Below are positions 17,872-26,910 of a stretch of 61,529 nucleotides of DNA, in pieces. Location of the stretch: the IMG/VR virus record IMGVR_UViG_3300043775_000604, positions 1 to 61,529 of that record. The stretch is one strand, 5' to 3'. The DNA comes from a virus. Every line of letters starts with the position of its first letter. The stretch's first letter is position 1. The translations under genes were made by a program, and so were the position numbers. The notes beneath the pieces were generated by a model, which did not search any database, was not told where the DNA came from, and worked only from the letters and a program-made list of their open reading frames with translations.

Positions 17872-19104
17872 ATGCCAATGCCTAATGGCGGTTTAATTAC
17901 CGAAACAAATAGACAATATTACGAAGGAGCACAAGGCTTTATAACTGTAGATGAGGCCACCGAATATGTTACTACTTTTAATACCAACTTGGTTTTTGGC
18001 AGTTGGGATCCCGATAATATAAATTACGCTTTAAATAATTTTAAATTATACACTAGTCCTACTGGATCGCCAGGAACTTTTGAAGAGTACACGTCATCTT
18101 ATAACGTTATTAATAACACAATTATATTTTCGCTTGCTCCAAGTGATGGAACTTATATAGTTGTTCAATTAAAAATATTAGATGGGGGTAATTACGGCGA
18201 CGAAGATGCTTTTGGAAATATTGTAGAGGAGAACTATGGAGGATACCAATACACAAAGTTAAGCGATGTAATAAATAGTTTTATTGTTGCTTACGTTGGT
18301 AATGGCAAATTAATACCAGATGTAAAAAGAACAGATGTAATATTCCATGCTAAGCGAGCTATGCAGGAATTTAGTTATGATACATTGAAAAGTATCAAAT
18401 CACAAGAGTTAACTATCCCTCATTCTTTGAGCGTTGTACTACCACAGGATTATGTAAACTATGTAGGTGTTTATTGGATCGATAGACAAGGCGTAAAGCA
18501 TCCAATTTATCCAGCTAATAACTTAACCTCTAATCCATCAGAAGCTCCTTTACAGGACGATAGAGGAGTTCCTACGCAGGACCAATTTAATAACAACATC
18601 GAAACTGAACCAATAATAGAGGAAAGATGGAGAAGAGCCGATACGGAATTATTAAATGGTACATACCTAGCTAATGGTTGGGGAGCAGATAATGATTTTG
18701 GTGGTTGGTATTATGGAATGGATAATTTCGGAGCTGTAGGTAGACAATATGGATTAGACCCACAATATGCACAAGGCAACGGATGGTTTACTATAAATGA
18801 TAGAGAGGGTAAAATGTCTTTTTCTAGCAATCTACATAAGATGATAATTACATTGGATTATATATCAGATGGATTAGCGTATGATTTAGACTCTAGAGTA
18901 CCTAAAATGGCAGAAGAAGCAATGTATGCTTATATACTGCACGCAATAGTATCTACAAGAAGAGATTCACCAGAATATCTTGTGCAAAGATTGAATAGAG
19001 AAAAGTTTGCTAAATTAAGAAATGCTAAAATACGTTTATCTAATATCAAGTTACATGAGATTGTACAGGTTATGAGAGGTAAATCAAAATGGATTAAACA
19101 CTAA
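17872..19104 (+). CDS. Tail tubular / neck protein
   Basis: A 410-residue structural protein. The first 110 residues are beta-rich. The second part begins with a YTKLSDVINSFIVAYVGNGK segment and continues with helices ending in a basic tail, which resembles the tubular gpA-type neck protein of Bacteroidota podophages. It lies in a tight cluster with the adaptor before it and the large tail protein after it. Confidence 0.6.
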   Translation: MPMPNGGLITETNRQYYEGAQGFITVDEATEYVTTFNTNLVFGSWDPDNINYALNNFKLYTSPTGSPGTFEEYTSSYNVINNTIIFSLAPSDGTYIVVQLKILDGGNYGDEDAFGNIVEENYGGYQYTKLSDVINSFIVAYVGNGKLIPDVKRTDVIFHAKRAMQEFSYDTLKSIKSQELTIPHSLSVVLPQDYVNYVGVYWIDRQGVKHPIYPANNLTSNPSEAPLQDDRGVPTQDQFNNNIETEPIIEERWRRADTELLNGTYLANGWGADNDFGGWYYGMDNFGAVGRQYGLDPQYAQGNGWFTINDREGKMSFSSNLHKMIITLDYISDGLAYDLDSRVPKMAEEAMYAYILHAIVSTRRDSPEYLVQRLNREKFAKLRNAKIRLSNIKLHEIVQVMRGKSKWIKH

Positions 19105-19110
19105 AATATA

Positions 19111-22100
19111 ATGGCAGAAATTAAAAATAATTTTACTGGAGGAAAAATGAATAAAGATCTCGATGACAGGTTAGTTCCTGAAAACGAGTATCGAAATGCT
19201 GTAAATTTGCAAATAAGTAAATCGGAAAATTCAGATGTAGGTACGATGCAAACCGTACTAGGCAATAGTTTATTGGTTGATTTCAATGAGTTGGCCGATG
19301 AGGAAGACTTAGATTGTATTGGGCAATTTATAGATCTATCTAATAACGTTGGCTACTTTTTCTTAACAGATTATATCGATACTACAGGAACAAATCTATA
19401 TTCTCCAACTGCCAAGAATTATATATATACTTATAATTTTGGAACTAATATTGCGACTAAATTAGTGTCTGGAGCTTTCCTAAACTTTTCAGTAACAAGT
19501 CCTATAATCGGTGTAAATTTATTAGAGAATTTATTATTCTGGACCGACAATAGAAACCAGCCAAGAAAGATAAATGTAGACACGGCTTTTAGTACCCCAA
19601 ATTATTATATAACTGAAGACACTATATCTGTTGCAAAATATTATCCATATAAAGCAATAGAACTTTGGCAAGAAAGCGAAGAAGCTCCTGGAAGTTATGA
19701 AACAACAATGAAAGATGTTTCCTCATTATATTATCCAAATGGAGGTGAATGTTTTACAGCTGAAGCAACTACTGCGGATGCCACTTTCTTAGTTAAAGGT
19801 ATAACAGGTATTATTACGCAAGGTGTAGATGTTGGATATATTGGAAGCGACGGGGGGATTGTTCCACTAGGGTTAACAGTTGATAGTTATGATGACTCCG
19901 GTCCATCAATTACTTTATCGGGACCAATAACTTTACCAGACGAAACATCGTTGGTATTTTCAATTAACCCTTATTATGACCCTGCATTCCCTGGCGATCC
20001 TGATTATTTAAAAGATAAATTTGTAAGATTTTCTTATAGATTTAGGTTTGATGACGGAGAATATTCTTTAATGGCTCCGTTTACTCAAATAGCATTTATA
20101 CCACAACAAGACGGTTACTTTACATATAATTCTGATTTTAATGTTAATGATGAGGAAGCAACATACAGAAGTACTGTTGTTGCTTTTATGCAAAATAAGG
20201 TAACACAAATAAAATTAGTAATACCTCTACCTATCGGTAAAGCGCTGCTTAAAGGAGATTTGAAGATTACTGAGTTAGACATTCTGTATAAAGAGTCCGA
20301 TAGCCTAGCGGTTAAGGTTTTAGATACTATAACAATAGAAGAGATAGAGGATCAAGTTGAAGGAGGAGAGGATTATTTCTTATATAATTACAATTCTAGA
20401 AAACCATATAAAACATTACCCACAACGGAAGTTACTAGAGTATATGATATAGTGCCTGTAAGAGCTCTTGCTCAAGAAGTAGTGAGTAATAGAATTGTTT
20501 ATGGTAATTATCAAGATAAACATACTCCATTGCCTTCTAATGTTAGTTTGAATTACAATGTAGCTGTGTCCACAAAGTACGACTTTGATACTGTTAATGG
20601 TTTTACAAGCTCAATCGAATACCCCAATCATAGTTTAAAAGGAAACAGAAGTTATCAAGTAGGGGTTGTGCTAGCAGATAAATTTGGTAGACAATCAACT
20701 GTATTGTTGTCAAGAAATACAAGTTCTGTAGTTACTGAGGGACAAGCTTTTTCTGGATCTACAGTATATGCAGGATATATAAATAGTACGATTGATCAGA
20801 TGAGTTGGCCTGGAAGTTCTTTAAAACTTATATTTAATGATCTTATACCGCCTGATAGACAAGTATCAACAGCTTATCCGGGTGTATATAATGGTGATCC
20901 AGAAGTGCCTGAATATAATCCGCTAGGTTGGTATTCTTATAAGATAGTTGTAAAACAAACAGAACAAGATTATTACAATGTGTACCTGCCCGGAGTGATG
21001 GCCGCATATCCTGACGATGCTGAAAAAGAAATAGGCAAAACATCCCATGTTGTATTAATAAATGATAACATAAATAAAGTGCCGCGAGATTTATCGGAGG
21101 TTGGTCCATTACAAAAGCAATTCAGGAGCAGTGTTAAGCTGTACAATAGAGTTAACACATTGGACAGACCGTTTGGACCGTATGCGGGGAATATACAGTA
21201 CTACCCAGGCAGAACAGCAATGATAGTTAGTACAATTGCTGATAACTTAGAGATGTTTAATGGCGATGGGTCTATATCAGGTTATACCCCATCTACTCGC
21301 TTTTATAATGTTGAATCCAATCCATTAATAGGCAGAATATCTACAGTAAAACAGTTTGGAATAACAGCAGATAGACCTATAGACAGATGGTTCAATCTTG
21401 GAGTAGCCGAGACAGCGCCGTCTAATTCGTTATTAGATATATTCTGGGAAACAACTACCGCTGGGTCTGTCGTTGAATTAAACGAAGCAATAGAAGATGG
21501 AGCAGGTGGAGCTGTTCGCTTAAGCGAATGGAATACAAATAGTTTTGATGAAGCTATGACTATAGGAGAAGATGTTGTGAAAGGTACATTACCCGGTAGC
21601 GAAGGATTTGTTTTGGTTAATGCTTTTAATGTAGCTATTAATAATAGTCCAATAATAATTACGGGCATGACAATGACCTCCGTATATACTCTTGGACCTT
21701 ACGGAACAGACGTAACCTCGTATTTCGAATTAGTGCCTGATCCATCGAATCCAATAACATCACCTTACCCAAGATGGTTTATAAGGGTCACTGAAGATTT
21801 TTATAACAATGTATATTTCAGGGGTGGTCCTGAATTTGAATTAAATAATTTTGTATTCAACTTTGTAGCTGTAGTTAGTGGATTAGATAGAATATTATCT
21901 AGAACAATTACGTTAAATAATATCGATCCAATAATATCTGATCTGCCAGTGCCTGGTGAAATAATAGCCAGTAATCCTACGGCCGCAGTACACACAAGTT
22001 TGTCTGGTACAAACGGATGCGGTAATATTGCTTTAGCAAATGATCCTCCTCTTGAATGGTCCCTTCTAAGTGCTAAAAATTTAGGCGGTACTCCTGTTGA

Positions 22101-22599
22101 TTATTTTTCAGTATCAACTGAGATAGCTGGAACTTCAGCAAAGGGTTTCTTAAACAACAATTATTTACCTCTTATAACGCCAATAGGCCCTTTTGAAATA
22201 ACTATGAGGTTAACCGATGCTGGCGGAGCTGGTGATGCAGCTGATGCAACCTTTCTACTTAGATTAGGATTTGTACCAGGGCCAGATCGAGTTACAGAGT
22301 ATTCTTTCACTTCTGGTGGTGTTCAAAAGTATTTTGTGGTAATACAAGTGCCTTCTGATAGTGACCCGTATGTTCCTGGATATTATTCATATATAGGTAG
22401 CTGGAATGATTTGAGAAGTGGAACTAGTGTTATTCTTATACCGAGCACTGGATATGCTTGCGCTCCGGGGGGATGGCTATATAGTAGCGATATTGATGTA
22501 ATAAAAGATGACTCAGTATCATGTATTGATAACTCGTATACCGGTTTACTAACAGAACGTTTTCCGGGAACATCAGGATATACATTCTCTTTCTCTTAA
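19111..22599 (+). CDS. Large tail protein, N-terminal part of a split gene
   Basis: An 1162-residue beta-rich tail protein. The N-terminus (NNFTGGKMNKDLDDRLVPENEYRNA) is the start typical of large tail-stabilisation proteins in Bacteroidota podophages. Residues about 930-1070 look like an inserted Ig- or cadherin-like domain (ITLNNIDPIISDLP, RLTDAGGAGDAADATFLL). The end is loop-rich. The next ORF appears to carry the expected C-terminal half, so the ancestral gene seems split between them after this insertion. Confidence 0.65.
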   Translation: MAEIKNNFTGGKMNKDLDDRLVPENEYRNAVNLQISKSENSDVGTMQTVLGNSLLVDFNELADEEDLDCIGQFIDLSNNVGYFFLTDYIDTTGTNLYSPTAKNYIYTYNFGTNIATKLVSGAFLNFSVTSPIIGVNLLENLLFWTDNRNQPRKINVDTAFSTPNYYITEDTISVAKYYPYKAIELWQESEEAPGSYETTMKDVSSLYYPNGGECFTAEATTADATFLVKGITGIITQGVDVGYIGSDGGIVPLGLTVDSYDDSGPSITLSGPITLPDETSLVFSINPYYDPAFPGDPDYLKDKFVRFSYRFRFDDGEYSLMAPFTQIAFIPQQDGYFTYNSDFNVNDEEATYRSTVVAFMQNKVTQIKLVIPLPIGKALLKGDLKITELDILYKESDSLAVKVLDTITIEEIEDQVEGGEDYFLYNYNSRKPYKTLPTTEVTRVYDIVPVRALAQEVVSNRIVYGNYQDKHTPLPSNVSLNYNVAVSTKYDFDTVNGFTSSIEYPNHSLKGNRSYQVGVVLADKFGRQSTVLLSRNTSSVVTEGQAFSGSTVYAGYINSTIDQMSWPGSSLKLIFNDLIPPDRQVSTAYPGVYNGDPEVPEYNPLGWYSYKIVVKQTEQDYYNVYLPGVMAAYPDDAEKEIGKTSHVVLINDNINKVPRDLSEVGPLQKQFRSSVKLYNRVNTLDRPFGPYAGNIQYYPGRTAMIVSTIADNLEMFNGDGSISGYTPSTRFYNVESNPLIGRISTVKQFGITADRPIDRWFNLGVAETAPSNSLLDIFWETTTAGSVVELNEAIEDGAGGAVRLSEWNTNSFDEAMTIGEDVVKGTLPGSEGFVLVNAFNVAINNSPIIITGMTMTSVYTLGPYGTDVTSYFELVPDPSNPITSPYPRWFIRVTEDFYNNVYFRGGPEFELNNFVFNFVAVVSGLDRILSRTITLNNIDPIISDLPVPGEIIASNPTAAVHTSLSGTNGCGNIALANDPPLEWSLLSAKNLGGTPVDYFSVSTEIAGTSAKGFLNNNYLPLITPIGPFEITMRLTDAGGAGDAADATFLLRLGFVPGPDRVTEYSFTSGGVQKYFVVIQVPSDSDPYVPGYYSYIGSWNDLRSGTSVILIPSTGYACAPGGWLYSSDIDVIKDDSVSCIDNSYTGLLTERFPGTSGYTFSFS

Positions 22600-22639
22600 T
22601 AATAGGTAATTTATATAAAAATCAAGTAATAATAACTAT

Positions 22640-24082
22640 ATGGGAGCAATAATAGAGGTAAAATATTTCAATACTTTTTTACTAAAGAAAACTACAAATT
22701 CAGATTATGAAGGAGAATGGAATGGTTCTCTTGGTATTCCTGAAAGTTTAGGTGGTTACCCAGGCCCAGTAACTCCTTTCACACAAGAAGACTATAACTG
22801 GGTAATTGAGGAAGCTAGAATAACGGGGGGATATAACAATACCTCCGTTGATTTTGGAGTAAGGGCTTATTTAGTAGAAGAAGAACCTAATGCAAGCGTT
22901 AGAGGTAACTCTTTAATATATTCTGGTATATTTAATTCTAGAACAGGTGTAAACAATACAAATGTATTTTCTATAGGAGATGAGATAACTAGAAGTCTGG
23001 ATCCGGCGAGTGGATCAATTCAAAAGTTATATGCAGAAGATACCAACTTAATAATCTTTCAAGAGAATAAAGTAAGTAGATCTTTAATAGAAAAAGACGC
23101 TATATATTCAGCCGAAGGAGGAGGTGCAGTTACTTCGTCAAATGTTGTAATTGGACAAAATATTCCTTATGCTGGTAATTATGGAATAAGTAAAGATCCA
23201 CTTAGTTTTGCAGCATATGGTTATAGAAAATACTTTACAGATAGATATAGAAATAGTGTTTTAAGATTGTCTCAAGACGGAATTACAGAAATATCAGAAT
23301 ATGGTATGACAGATTTCTTTAGAGATACATTTACTAACATAAGTTCAGCTAATTACGGTCAAGGTAATATAATAGGCAGCTGGGATGCTTATAATAAGCA
23401 ATACATGGTTTCGTTACAAACAAGCGAAGCTAATCCAACCCAGTCTTATGCGACATTGAATTTTGATGATACAATAAACGGATTCACTAGTTTCTTTTCT
23501 TTTAAGCCAACTAGAATGTTCAGTGTTAGAAGCAGTTTCTATTCAATAAAGGATGGTGCGTTGTGGGAGCATTACGCTAAAAATGCATCTGCAGGAACTT
23601 TTTATGGTACGCAAACAAAATCATCGATCACATTGATATTCAATAAAGATGTTGGTATAAGTAAAAACTTTAAGACTGTAAACTACGAAGGTGATAATGG
23701 TTGGCAAGTAGATAGCTTTATAGGTGATGTGCAAAAATATGATTTTGGAAGTGTCTTCTACAACTTTGGAACAAGCAATGATACGACCGCACAGATACCA
23801 AGTTATATTGGTGGAGCATATGACGCGACCGGAGCTACATACCCTACACTTTTAACTCCTCCTATATATAGATATGGGTTTGAAAGAAAAGAGAACAAAT
23901 ACTATGCTAACCTAGTTAACAATAGTGCTCCATTTAGCGGAGAGGTTTTGTTTGGAGAACAGATGTCGGGTATAAAAGGGAGATTCGCAACAGTTACTTT
24001 ATCTACTGATAATATTACAGATGTGAATGGTCTTAAGGAATTATGGAGTGTTGGTACACAATATGTGATGTCAAGCTATTAA
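22640..24082 (+). CDS. Large tail protein, C-terminal part of a split gene
   Basis: A 480-residue protein with NSLIYSGIFNSRTGVNNTN, then IFQENKVSRSLIEKDAIY, then KDPLSFAAYGYRKYFTDRYR and DGITEISEYG. As I recall, these motifs lie near the C-terminus of a single large tail protein in related phages. Here they begin in a new ORF with its own ATG, 40 bases after the previous stop. It is probably a separate subunit of the same tail assembly. A sequencing frameshift is less likely because the join has several stops and a plausible A-rich leader. Confidence 0.6.
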   Translation: MGAIIEVKYFNTFLLKKTTNSDYEGEWNGSLGIPESLGGYPGPVTPFTQEDYNWVIEEARITGGYNNTSVDFGVRAYLVEEEPNASVRGNSLIYSGIFNSRTGVNNTNVFSIGDEITRSLDPASGSIQKLYAEDTNLIIFQENKVSRSLIEKDAIYSAEGGGAVTSSNVVIGQNIPYAGNYGISKDPLSFAAYGYRKYFTDRYRNSVLRLSQDGITEISEYGMTDFFRDTFTNISSANYGQGNIIGSWDAYNKQYMVSLQTSEANPTQSYATLNFDDTINGFTSFFSFKPTRMFSVRSSFYSIKDGALWEHYAKNASAGTFYGTQTKSSITLIFNKDVGISKNFKTVNYEGDNGWQVDSFIGDVQKYDFGSVFYNFGTSNDTTAQIPSYIGGAYDATGATYPTLLTPPIYRYGFERKENKYYANLVNNSAPFSGEVLFGEQMSGIKGRFATVTLSTDNITDVNGLKELWSVGTQYVMSSY

Positions 24083-24086
24083 ATAT

Positions 24087-24560
24087 ATGGAAAATAAAAT
24101 TCAATTAAATCAAGAGCATCGGTTAATAAATACCGAGTTCATCAATAAGGTAGAACAGTTAGAATCCTCTATGCTGGCAATGGATAGCCCATTAATAGCA
24201 AAGGGGAATTCTGATATGTTTCCATTAAAGCATTCATTTTCTGAAGGAGTTTACATTAGAGAAATGTTTATGCAAAAAGACGGATTTGTAATTGGTAAAC
24301 TTTATAAAATATCACATACATGGTTTTTATTAAAAGGAGAGATTACAGTGGCTACTGACGAAGGAGTGAGTAATTATATTGCTCCTTGTTATGTACATGC
24401 TCCTGAAGGAACAAAAAGGGTTATACACGCTATAGAAGATACTATATTTGTAAATGTATATCCAAACCCTGACAATATAACAGACATTGAAACATTGGAG
24501 AACATGTTAACATGTAAATCCTACGAAGAATATAAAGAATATAAACTTTTAAACGAATAG
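24087..24560 (+). CDS. Cupin-like protein of the tail region
   Basis: A 157-residue protein whose residues 70-130 have a cupin beta-helix pattern (ISHTWFLLKGEITVAT, then APCYVHAPEGTKRVIHAIEDTIFVNVYPN). His72 and His112 could be metal ligands. Similar single-cupin proteins occur beside tail genes of many phages, perhaps as assembly factors or tail tips. It starts 4 bases after the previous stop. Confidence 0.65.
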   Translation: MENKIQLNQEHRLINTEFINKVEQLESSMLAMDSPLIAKGNSDMFPLKHSFSEGVYIREMFMQKDGFVIGKLYKISHTWFLLKGEITVATDEGVSNYIAPCYVHAPEGTKRVIHAIEDTIFVNVYPNPDNITDIETLENMLTCKSYEEYKEYKLLNE

Positions 24561-24563
24561 AGT

Positions 24564-25475
24564 ATGAGTATGGTAGTAGCAGGAGCTATTGGAGGTGGAG
24601 CTTCCATAGTTACTGGAATTATTGGCATGGGAGGCGCTAAAAAAGCTAGACGTCGAGCAGAAGCGGAGGCTAGAGCGAGAGCAGCTGAACTTGCTAAATT
24701 AGAAAGATCTAGGCAAGCGATTATTAATCCTTATGCTGGTGTTAAAGACGTTAGTTCTATGGCATCAAATCCATTTGCTAGTTTAGGAGTAGCTACTCAA
24801 GCAGCGGAATTCCAAGCTGAGCAAGCGGATATGTCGTTAGCTAATACATTAGACACATTAAAACAAACTGGAGCAAGTGCTGGTGGAGCAACCGCTTTAG
24901 CGCAGGCTGCACTACAAAGTAAGAAAGAGATTTCTGCAAACATAGAACAACAAGAGGCCGCTAATGAAAAACTTAGAGCTCAAGGAGAACAAGAATTACA
25001 ATCTATAAAAATGGCTGAAGCAGCTAGGGTTCAACAAGCGGAAGCTGCTGGTAAGCAATTTATGTTTGAAGCACGTGAATCTCGTGAACAAGGAAAAATT
25101 GATAGAGTTGCCGGCCAACTTGCAGGAGCACAAGCGCAGGCAGCGCAAGCAAGAGCAGATCAAATGGGGGCTTTAACCGGTATGATTGGAGGTATAACTT
25201 CATCTATTGGATCAATGGCTTCAAGTGGTGCATTCAGCAAAGGAGGCACAACCGCTACTTCAGACAGAAGATTAAAAACAGATATAAAGAAAATAGGAGT
25301 TTCCCCAAGCGGTTTAAATATATACTCTTTTAAATATAAAGATGATAAATTTGGTGAAGGAGTTTGGCAAGGAGTTATGGCTGATGAAGTTCCTGCTTTT
25401 GCTGTATCAAATAATAATGATGGTTATAGTCAAGTTGATTACTCTTTAATCGACGTAGAATTCAAACAAATATAA
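24564..25475 (+). CDS. Internal virion-like protein with S74-type chaperone end
   Basis: A 303-residue protein of two parts. Residues 1-215 begin with a Gly/Ala-rich hydrophobic segment and continue as a long Ala/Gln/Glu-rich helix, as in podovirus internal virion proteins. Residues 230-303 match the S74 intramolecular chaperone of phage fibres and spikes: TSDRRLKTDIKKIG, then PSGLNIYSFKY, then QGVMADEVP and VDYSLIDVEF. The likely catalytic pair for self-cleavage is Ser233 and Lys238 in SDRRLK. Self-cleavage would release the chaperone after trimer assembly. Confidence 0.65.
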   Translation: MSMVVAGAIGGGASIVTGIIGMGGAKKARRRAEAEARARAAELAKLERSRQAIINPYAGVKDVSSMASNPFASLGVATQAAEFQAEQADMSLANTLDTLKQTGASAGGATALAQAALQSKKEISANIEQQEAANEKLRAQGEQELQSIKMAEAARVQQAEAAGKQFMFEARESREQGKIDRVAGQLAGAQAQAAQARADQMGALTGMIGGITSSIGSMASSGAFSKGGTTATSDRRLKTDIKKIGVSPSGLNIYSFKYKDDKFGEGVWQGVMADEVPAFAVSNNNDGYSQVDYSLIDVEFKQI

Positions 25476-25478
25476 TAT

Positions 25479-26894
25479 ATGGGAGCATACAGTAATCCAG
25501 AGATAATAGTCGATACACAAACGGGACAACATTTTAGAAATCTACAAGAGTCAATATCAGGTACGATTGCTAATGTTGCACAAAATTATAGTATTAGGCA
25601 GAAAGAAATACAAAGAAAGTTAGAGGAAAATCAAAAAAAATTAGAAGATATTAATAAAGAGGTAGACGAATACTCTTATGCTTTAAGAGCTTCCGTGGGT
25701 AAATTAAAATCATCCGATGATAAAATAAATATGGCCGAAACATTTGAGCCATTAATACAGCAGGCCGTTACATTAAAGTCAGGATTATTAAATAATACAA
25801 TAACGGGGCAGGATAGACAGAAAGCTATGCAGACATTATCGGATATAAATGCAACTATATCTGGCAACTTTTCCAATAGCTTATCTGAATTATCAGTTTA
25901 TGCGAATGATGTTGATGGAGCTTTAATCAAACCAATTGGCGATCCAGGAGGATTAGCAATAGATATGGACCCTAGTGACGTGAAAGCTTTACGCATAATG
26001 CAAGGTAAATTAGGCGGTACAAAAAAAGCTGTATATAAAGATGCAGATCCAAATAATTTAGTTTGGGAAATATACGACGAAGAAGGGAACCTAGTTAAAG
26101 AATATGCAGCTTCTAAATTAAAGCAAATAGGCGATCTTGGTAATGAGTATGTGAAGATAGTACCAGATAGAACAAAGGATAATGAAAAATTAAAGGCTAA
26201 TAGTAAAACAGTATTTGAAACGAAACCGGTTGATCCAAAAGACCCAAGCAAAGGAGATCAAGCTACGGATAGAATACAAGATGATTTTTTAGAAAAGAAT
26301 CCTGACGGTAGCATTAAAGTTGAGAAGAAATATCTACCTGAGTCAAACGTATTTAAACTGGTAGCAAAACCTGATTTAGCAAAAATAGAAGCATCTATTG
26401 CTACTCAATTAGATGCCCAAATAGCTGGTATGACAGACGAAGAATTAATGTTACATACCAACAATACTGTAAACAAATATAGAAAGCAGGCTGGATTAAA
26501 ACCTATTTATTTTGATTCTGATAGCACGTTAGATAGCCTAGAGAAAGCTGAAGCTATTGCAGCATACAAAAATCATTTCCTAAATACACAGATAAAAAGA
26601 GAACAAGATATTTTAAAAGAGGATTCTAGTGTATTCCTTCAAGAAGATCCTAAACCAGCAAAGCCTAAGGCTGCTAAAACACCTAAAGAGAAAGCTAAGA
26701 AAGTTACTTTTGATGAATTGGCTAAGTTAGTATATGCTCAAGAACCTGGTTCAATAAACGATTTTACTTGGGGTAATAAAAAAGTAAGTTTTGATGGTAC
26801 AGATTTTATGGTAGCTTCCGGTAATAATCAATTCACTACTTTTAAAACTAAAAAAGAAGTTGTGGAATATTTGAAAACAGGTAAAATTAAATAA
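25479..26894 (+). CDS. Helical internal virion protein candidate
   Basis: A 471-residue, mostly helical, Lys/Glu/Asp-rich protein. Residues 35-75 form a strong coiled coil; the middle is acidic; the C-terminal 65 residues form a small mixed domain (VTFDELAKLVYAQEPG through FKTKKEVVEYLKTG). It lies between the S74-ended protein and the 2845-residue protein, the usual place for ejection proteins. No enzymatic motif recognised. Confidence 0.55.
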   Translation: MGAYSNPEIIVDTQTGQHFRNLQESISGTIANVAQNYSIRQKEIQRKLEENQKKLEDINKEVDEYSYALRASVGKLKSSDDKINMAETFEPLIQQAVTLKSGLLNNTITGQDRQKAMQTLSDINATISGNFSNSLSELSVYANDVDGALIKPIGDPGGLAIDMDPSDVKALRIMQGKLGGTKKAVYKDADPNNLVWEIYDEEGNLVKEYAASKLKQIGDLGNEYVKIVPDRTKDNEKLKANSKTVFETKPVDPKDPSKGDQATDRIQDDFLEKNPDGSIKVEKKYLPESNVFKLVAKPDLAKIEASIATQLDAQIAGMTDEELMLHTNNTVNKYRKQAGLKPIYFDSDSTLDSLEKAEAIAAYKNHFLNTQIKREQDILKEDSSVFLQEDPKPAKPKAAKTPKEKAKKVTFDELAKLVYAQEPGSINDFTWGNKKVSFDGTDFMVASGNNQFTTFKTKKEVVEYLKTGKIK

Positions 26895-26910
26895 ACTAAA
26901 ATAAGGATTT

